Notes under the pieces: model-generated
What the model was told of the DNA's origin: nothing
The model's input: the letters and a program-made list of their open reading frames with translations, nothing else
The model's database searches: none
Translations under genes and position numbers: made by a program
Assembly: GCF_030297155.1 (NCBI RefSeq)
Contig: NZ_AP028067.1
Coordinates: forward strand, 2,232,001 to 2,296,000
DNA length: 64,000 nucleotides
Reading direction: 5' to 3'
Origin: Vibrio sp. FE10
Lineage (GTDB): Bacteria > Pseudomonadota > Gammaproteobacteria > Enterobacterales > Vibrionaceae
Part shown: positions 60,001 through 64,000 of the stretch, piece after piece
Numbering within the stretch: position 1 is the first letter of the stretch
Layout of the letters: the number at the start of each line of letters is the position of its first letter

Positions 60001-60099
60001 AGACTCAATGTCGCCAGTAAAGCCAGCGCTTTTTAGTTCATCTAAAAAGCGTACGACAACTGGATCGACATCAGCATTGAGTTGAAGTCTTGGTAACAT
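57064..60099 (-). CDS. ydiJ: FAD-binding and iron-sulfur oxidoreductase YdiJ (D-2-hydroxyglutarate dehydrogenase-like)
   Basis: This 1011-residue protein matches E. coli YdiJ (1018 aa) in length and domain order. A PCMH FAD domain (about 45-270, with PRGGGTGTNGQSL) and FAD-oxidase C-terminal domain (about 290-545) are followed by iron-sulfur parts with CNGNGLCF (near 570) and CLACKACASQCP (near 666). A GlpC/CCG-type domain with GCCGMAGTFGHE (near 942) ends it. Homologues oxidise D-2-hydroxyacids such as D-2-hydroxyglutarate or D-lactate. The exact acid is inferred. It is a single-gene unit ending at the terminator 57031-57056. Confidence 0.93.
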   Translation of the reverse strand: MLPRLQLNADVDPVVVRFLDELKSAGFTGDIESQYSSRLAVATDNSVYQQLPQAVILPKTTNDVVLIGKVGAQSAYERVTFSPRGGGTGTNGQSLTKGVVVDMSRHMNNVLEINEKEGWVRVQSGVVKDQLNDAVRPYGYFFSPDLSTSNRATLGGMVNTDASGQGSLKYGKTSDHVLSLQAVFADGSCLESDLSHGLPAEGEFAHHALAVTEAVCRDKRAQILNKFPPLNRFLTGYDLKNAINEEDDSFDLTRVLCGAEGSLAFITEAKLNLTPIPKARTLVNVKYNTFDSALRNAPFMVEAKALSVETVDSRVLNLAKQDIVWHTVSDLLMDVPNKEMLGINMVEFAGQDEAEVEQQVQALTAQLESMLETEEAGVIGFQVCSDLASIGRIYNMRKKAVGLLGAAKGRAKPVAFAEDTCVPPENLADFISEFRVLLDSKELNYGMFGHVDAGVLHVRPALDLCDPMQEALMHEVSDEVVKLVAKYGGLMWGEHGKGFRSEYGPEFFGEELFTELRRVKAAFDPHNKMNPGKICTPLESDAELVKVTDTKRGFYDRQIDVQVRDSFKQAMECNGNGLCFNYDTSSPMCPSMKVTADRRHSPKGRAGLVREWLRQLTEQGVDILDLEQEALKDNTPVKTMVERVRNTMNKRHEYDFSHEVHEAMNGCLACKACASQCPIKVDVPSFRSRFLNIYYSRYQRPAKDYLVANIEAMLPLMAKAPKVVNAALGQKWIQTATAKTVGYVDAPLMSVPTLKNRLASKELQLFDLQYLEGLSSEQKKQHVLIVQDPFTSFYDAEVVEDFVTLAQKLGKTPVLLPFKPNGKALHIKGFLSRFAREAKSTADFLSMVADIGIPLVGVDPALVLCYRDEYVEILSDKRGDFDVLTVHEWLLPSLGEFEARSVSEEMWYLFAHCTEKTKMPNAEKEWGTIFKHFGAALTSVPVGCCGMAGTFGHEVDKLQMSKDIYGLSWKPRMQDLPKERCLVTGYSCRSQVKRFEGEKLAHPLQALAKIL

Positions 60100-60321
60100 T
60101 TGCTTCCTGCCCCTACTTCGCTGATCCTATCAGCATTGGGTTATCTGAGATTTTTAATAATTTTCTTTGAATTTCGTCACTTTACTACTATTAAGATCAT
60201 ATAAAAAGATGATCAAATCAGAATCTGAATGCAAGAATGGAGAAATAGTCACTTTCGTCTTAATTCAGTCGCGATATACTGGATAACATTTTGTTTAAGA
60301 CATCTCCATGAGCACATAACA

Positions 60322-61005
60322 ATGAAAAAAAACAAAACAGTCACAACTGAAGATATTCTTCTTAAGCTATGCCAATCAGTATCAAGCGTACTCACTTCAG
60401 CGACGGCTTCTCAGGTGTCCTATTCAGCTATGGTGCAAAAGATTAACAAGACCAGTCTTAAACCAGATTTTGGTTGCTTCGTTTTATTTGACGGCGGCTT
60501 TTCTGGTCTTGTTGTTATCAATTTTACGTCTAAAGCGGCGCTAGAGATCTATACCAATTACATGCGTAACATGGGCATGCCAGAAGATGAGCTCGCAGTG
60601 CTTCACACGTCTGACGAAGTGGGCGATGTTTTGGGTGAATTAATGAACCAGCTAGTTGGTGATTTCACGAACAAAATTCGCAAAGAACTGCAAACCAACA
60701 TCACGCAGAACCAACCGAAAATGCTGGCACTGAACAAGCAAGTTAACCTTTCAGTTGATACTAACCTCGATCGTCCACAAGCTCGTCGTGTGACTTTCTC
60801 GACGGCGAACAACAACATCTTCTATCTTGAGCTTGCAATGGATAAGACAGAATTCATCCAATTGGAAGAATTTGAAATCGCTGAAGACGAATGCCCAGAT
60901 AGCATTCTTGAAGCGACTCAGAAAAAAATGCAAGAAGCGAACAAACCAGCACAAAGCTCAGGTAACGATGCAGCAGCAGATCTACTCGATGAACTTGGGA
61001 TCTAG
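60322..61005 (+). CDS. DUF3334 family protein
   Basis: This 227-residue cytoplasmic protein belongs to DUF3334. The pattern of GCFVLFDGGFSGLVVINF, then EVGDVLGELMNQLVGDF, resembles the CheC/CheX phosphatase fold, where a Glu and Asn on that helix are catalytic (here E and N are seen). I start at ATG 60322 (MKKNKTVTTED); a 31-residue frame extension to 60229 is unsupported. The Shine-Dalgarno sequence is weak. The CheX relation is my reading and needs a profile search. It is monocistronic with a strong terminator. Confidence 0.78.
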   Translation: MKKNKTVTTEDILLKLCQSVSSVLTSATASQVSYSAMVQKINKTSLKPDFGCFVLFDGGFSGLVVINFTSKAALEIYTNYMRNMGMPEDELAVLHTSDEVGDVLGELMNQLVGDFTNKIRKELQTNITQNQPKMLALNKQVNLSVDTNLDRPQARRVTFSTANNNIFYLELAMDKTEFIQLEEFEIAEDECPDSILEATQKKMQEANKPAQSSGNDAAADLLDELGI

Positions 61006-61044
61006 TTTGCTAAAGCTCTAGCCATAATGACAAATTGTGTCACT

Positions 61045-61076
61045 AACGCCATCAATGCTCTTGATGGCGTTTTTTA
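61045..61076 (+). terminator. Rho-independent terminator after the DUF3334 gene
   Basis: An 11-bp perfect stem (AACGCCATCAA and its complement) with a 5-nt loop is followed by a T run. Confidence 0.93.
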
Positions 61077-61213
61077 TTGCCCCTCAACATTGCCTTCCGC
61101 ACTCCCATCAGAGCCCTTTTAATACGATCCAAACCAGTTTGGGCTTTCTGTTATCTGACAAAACATGTAAAATGTCGGACTTTTCAAAATTTGCGGTAAT
61201 GATTAAGTAGTCG

Positions 61214-61903
61214 ATGGATAAGAAAAAAGCCCTAAAGAAAATAGCCAAGTGTCTTGAGCTTGGAAATTCAGCAAACGTCAACGAAGCAGCCAATGCAATA
61301 AAGATGGCGCATAACTTGATGCTGAAATATGGTCTCGAGAAAGACGATATTGAATTTATCAAAATGGGGAAAACTCAATCCAGTCACCTGTTGCCGGCAA
61401 ACATCAGCTCTACTCTGCTGCGCGTTATTCGTGGTATCAACACTAAGTTTGGCGTAGAAGCCGTGTTACTGAACCACAAAGGCCTTAAGCGTGTGGAATT
61501 CATTGGTGAAGCCGACCGCGCTATCTTTGCTGCCTTTGCTTTCGACATCATTTATCGTGAATTGAACGAGCATACTGGCCAATTCAGAAACAGCTTTGCG
61601 GGATCAGGTACAGGTTCACTGGAAGTTACTCGTCGCGTAAATTCTTACGTTTCAGGCTGGGTAGAAGGTGCGCTTGAAAAATTGCCAACCATTACCCCGG
61701 ACGACGAGTCAAACAACAAAATCAATAACTATATTGATAAAGAATTTGAAAATATTGACCGTGAAACCTTCAAACAACAACTAAGAGAAGCGATGAAAAA
61801 CCTCACCGCTGACTACGAAGTTGGTTTGAAAAAAGGTCGCAAGTTGTCTGTTAATCGTCCAGTTGGCGGTGCCCAAGCAGTTAAAAAGATAACTAAATCA
61901 TAG
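61214..61903 (+). CDS. DUF2786 domain protein
   Basis: This 229-residue basic protein has the DUF2786 block at its N-terminus (about 2-45: KKALKKIAKCLELGNSANVNEAANAI and MAHNLMLKYGL). The C-terminal part is charged and helical. Homologues occur in Vibrio chromosomes and in phages; the function is unknown. No signal or membrane segment is seen. The gene is separated by 114 bp from the lipoprotein gene. Confidence 0.82.
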   Translation: MDKKKALKKIAKCLELGNSANVNEAANAIKMAHNLMLKYGLEKDDIEFIKMGKTQSSHLLPANISSTLLRVIRGINTKFGVEAVLLNHKGLKRVEFIGEADRAIFAAFAFDIIYRELNEHTGQFRNSFAGSGTGSLEVTRRVNSYVSGWVEGALEKLPTITPDDESNNKINNYIDKEFENIDRETFKQQLREAMKNLTADYEVGLKKGRKLSVNRPVGGAQAVKKITKS

Positions 61904-62017
61904 TGCCACTTTACATTGCTTCAACGTATTGATAAAAAACATCATTAAGACTTACAGGACTAATTGTTGTCATTCATTACTTATATGTTTGACAGAAGTA
62001 CATGATGGAGAAATACG

Positions 62018-62686
62018 TTGAAAAAAATCACACTAGCCCTCGCGCTTACTGTCGCTCTAACGGGTTGTCAGGCAACTCAACGCCAAAACGCTACAACTGG
62101 CGAATCTGAGACTAACTCTGCAACTCAAGGCGCTCTAATTGGTGCAATAGCTGGTGCCGTTGCTGGTGCTGCTACTGGTGACAACTCTAAAGATCGTGGT
62201 AAACGTGCACTGATTGGTGCGGCAGGTGGTGCAGCTGTTGGCGGTGGTATTGGTTACTACTTTGACCGACAAGAAGCGGCACTTCGTGAAGAGCTAATGA
62301 ACTCTGGCGTTCAAGTAGAGCGTGTTGGTGAAAATCAACTGCTACTTCGTCTAGAAAACGGTATTGGCTTCGAATCAAGTTCTTACGCTTTAGAATCAAG
62401 CATTCACAACACACTTCGCGGTGTTGCTCGTATCTTAGTTGAATACCCAGACACTAGCCTAGTGATTGAAGGTCACACTGACAGCACTGGCAGCGAATCA
62501 TCGAACCAAATCCTTTCTGAGCGTCGTGCTGAATCTGTTCGTGCATTCTTGATTTCTCAAGATGTCGCTGCAGGCCGTGCCATTGCTCGTGGTAACGGTG
62601 AACGTTACCCTCTATGTGACAACAACACGTCTCAAGGTCGTGCTTGTAACCGTCGCGTAGAAATTCAAATCTTGCCACTTAAGTAG
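62018..62686 (+). CDS. OmpA-family outer-membrane lipoprotein with glycine zipper
   Basis: This 222-residue protein starts at TTG 62018 with GGAG 8 nt upstream. The lipobox is LTGC, so Cys17 is lipidated; Gln at +2 predicts outer-membrane targeting. Residues about 38-80 form a glycine zipper (GALIGAIAGAVAGAATG) likely to associate with membrane. The C-terminal OmpA domain (about 110-222) binds peptidoglycan, with IEGHTDSTGS and NRRVEI. It resembles YiaD/YfiB-type proteins. It probably ties the envelope to peptidoglycan. Confidence 0.9.
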   Translation: MKKITLALALTVALTGCQATQRQNATTGESETNSATQGALIGAIAGAVAGAATGDNSKDRGKRALIGAAGGAAVGGGIGYYFDRQEAALREELMNSGVQVERVGENQLLLRLENGIGFESSSYALESSIHNTLRGVARILVEYPDTSLVIEGHTDSTGSESSNQILSERRAESVRAFLISQDVAAGRAIARGNGERYPLCDNNTSQGRACNRRVEIQILPLK

Positions 62687-62689
62687 CAC

Positions 62690-62830
62690 GATTAAAGCCC
62701 AGTTACCTTTATCTATTGAATTAACCACTATATAGTTGCTTGTCATTCGTATCGCTTATTTTAAGCGTTACGACTTAACACTCAGCCACATAGCGTATTC
62801 ATACTGATACATCGGCACTGGGCTTTTTTA
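62690..62830 (+). ncRNA. candidate structured 3' RNA after the OmpA-like gene
   Basis: AAAGCCCAGT (62694-62703) pairs with ACTGGGCTTT (62817-62826), which has a T run, closing a loop of 113 nt. Inside lies a strong hairpin (62747-62773) with CGTA-CGCTTA and TAAGCG-TACG arms and one T-T mismatch. The whole could be a 3'-derived small RNA or just a long-loop terminator. Confidence 0.4.
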
Positions 62831-62844
62831 CGAGACTTATTCTT

Positions 62845-63960
62845 TTGCTTATCTTATCCAACTTCCGGTCATCGTCACTTCTTAGAACTCTATTTCTAGC
62901 CCTAGTCTTTTCCACGGTACAATTGTTCGTCCCACATTTCGTTCATGCTGAAAGCAGTGCTGAACTTTCGTTAGCTCTACAACCTCAAGATCGACAACCT
63001 CAAGACTCAAGGTCTCAGTATCAATTAGCCCAATCGTATGAACTGGGGACTGACGTGCCTAAAAACATCGATGATGCACTCTATTGGTACTCACAATCAG
63101 CGGATAACGGCAATCCAGATGCGCAATTTAAACTGGGTGAATGGTACTTGGCAGGAACAAGTGTCGAGCAAGATAACAAACTCGCCTTGGAATGGTTCAT
63201 CAAAGCGGCGCTACAAGGCAACAAACGCGCTCCCAATGAAGTGGCAAAGATCTATGAGTCCTCACTAGATAAAGAGCTACTGCAACCGTTAGATGCGGCG
63301 CAGTTATGGTATGAAGCGGCCTTAAAAGACAACCCGAATGCAGAAGAGGGCTACATCCGTGTTCTAGAAGCACAATTCAACCAACAGCGTGCCAAGCAAA
63401 TCTCTTCGATTGAACAGCTCAATGACAGCATCGACTCTGAAATAGACACCAGTCAGGTGCTATCTCAGCAAGCGCAATCTAGCCAAATGCAATCTAACCA
63501 AGCGAAGCACTCTAACCTCTCCAGCTCTAATCTAACCAGCTCTGACTATATGATTGGCGCAGTGCTGGCCGTTTTGATTGCGATAGTGAGTATCAGCGCG
63601 ACTCTGGTTATATCGCGAAAGCGACAGATCCTGAAATCTGGTGAGTTGAATCAGCAGCAACAGACACTTGAAGCGCAACTTAACGCGAAAGACTTCACCA
63701 TTAAGCAGCAAAAGCGCCAGCTTCAAACCATCTATAACGAATTAAAGAAGCAGAAAAACAACAAAGGTCTGAATGCCTTGCAAGTAGCCTGCGCTCTATT
63801 TGGGTACACACCTAGCTCTATTCCTGACCAAAAAAGCATTAAGATTCGATACAAACAACTATCTAAAATCTATCACCCTGACGGTCAAGGATGTGACGAA
63901 GAAATGAAACGTTTGAACAATGCGCTAAAAACCATTTTACAAAATGTTACAAAACCGTAA
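62845..63960 (+). CDS. Sel1-repeat membrane protein with C-terminal J domain
   Basis: This 371-residue protein has an N-terminal hydrophobic signal (LLRTLFLALVFSTVQLFV). Sel1-like repeats follow (about 55-165: LAQSYELGTDVPKNIDDALYWYSQSADNG). After a Ser/Gln-rich stretch comes one transmembrane helix (about 232-255), then a coiled coil (about 265-300), and a C-terminal J domain (about 305-371) with HPD near 343. The J domain would recruit DnaK on the cytoplasmic side while Sel1 repeats face the periplasm. The TTG start at 62845 has no clear ribosome site; ATT at 62839 is an alternative. It directly follows the T run of the preceding hairpin. Its partner is unknown. Confidence 0.82.
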   Translation: MLILSNFRSSSLLRTLFLALVFSTVQLFVPHFVHAESSAELSLALQPQDRQPQDSRSQYQLAQSYELGTDVPKNIDDALYWYSQSADNGNPDAQFKLGEWYLAGTSVEQDNKLALEWFIKAALQGNKRAPNEVAKIYESSLDKELLQPLDAAQLWYEAALKDNPNAEEGYIRVLEAQFNQQRAKQISSIEQLNDSIDSEIDTSQVLSQQAQSSQMQSNQAKHSNLSSSNLTSSDYMIGAVLAVLIAIVSISATLVISRKRQILKSGELNQQQQTLEAQLNAKDFTIKQQKRQLQTIYNELKKQKNNKGLNALQVACALFGYTPSSIPDQKSIKIRYKQLSKIYHPDGQGCDEEMKRLNNALKTILQNVTKP

Positions 63961-64000
63961 ACAACTACACATGTTCATTTTCCAAGATCGCAAAGATACC

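Noticed and set aside
60229..60321. 31-residue extension of the DUF3334 protein
   Set aside because: The sequence is unlike the family start and overlaps the promoter region; ATG 60322 gives the typical MKKNK start.

Overview
The window reads as chromosomal DNA of a marine Vibrio, most like the Splendidus group. Support comes from the gene families, the ~44% GC look, a GlyGly-CTERM trypsin-like protease, DUF3581/DUF3334/DUF2786 genes, and a thrS-infC-rpmI-rplT block beside speA-speB. In V. cholerae the thrS-infC-rpmI-rplT block lies on chromosome 2, so this is plausibly secondary-chromosome DNA (inference). No tRNA, rRNA, insertion sequence, prophage or CRISPR array was seen.

Layout. 1-3758: end of kdgK, then eda, then a 1-kb intergenic stretch and a sodium/solute symporter. 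This fits uptake and Entner-Doudoroff catabolism of alginate-derived sugar acids. 4084-4848: an orphan periplasmic protein resembling cyclohexadienyl dehydratase. 4982-30223 (minus strand, about 40% of the window): one intact gene for an 8,413-residue type I secreted adhesin. It has an N-terminal retention module with a LapG-type TAAG site, 18 tandem ~270-residue repeats, a long cadherin/Ig-like region, and a short RTX block with a secretion signal. 30887-33738: speA-speB (agmatine and putrescine synthesis). 34148-39174: a methyltransferase, an aldehyde dehydrogenase-TetR pair with a putative operator, and an ABC-F ATPase. 39289-40527: a leucine-rich-repeat protein fused to a kinase domain. 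40647-44826 (minus): a hypothetical gene, yqfB, rplT, rpmI, infC (AUU start) and thrS, with a hairpin in the thrS leader that looks like a tRNA-Thr anticodon arm. 45230-47068: a predicted outer-membrane barrel and a Spo0M-like protein. 47250-53680: hutC and the hutIGUH histidine-degradation genes with two matching HutC-type sites. 53889-63960: DUF3581, a trypsin-like protease, a small membrane methyltransferase-family protein, ydiJ, DUF3334, DUF2786, an OmpA-like lipoprotein, and a Sel1/J-domain membrane protein.

Most transcription units end in clear Rho-independent hairpins, and several intergenic regions carry short perfect tandem repeats of 5-8 bp. The most unusual items are the adhesin repeat array, which is built as a period-three (A-B-C) higher-order repeat of about 2.45 kb, the thrS anticodon mimic, the LRR-kinase, and a possible structured RNA after the OmpA-like gene.
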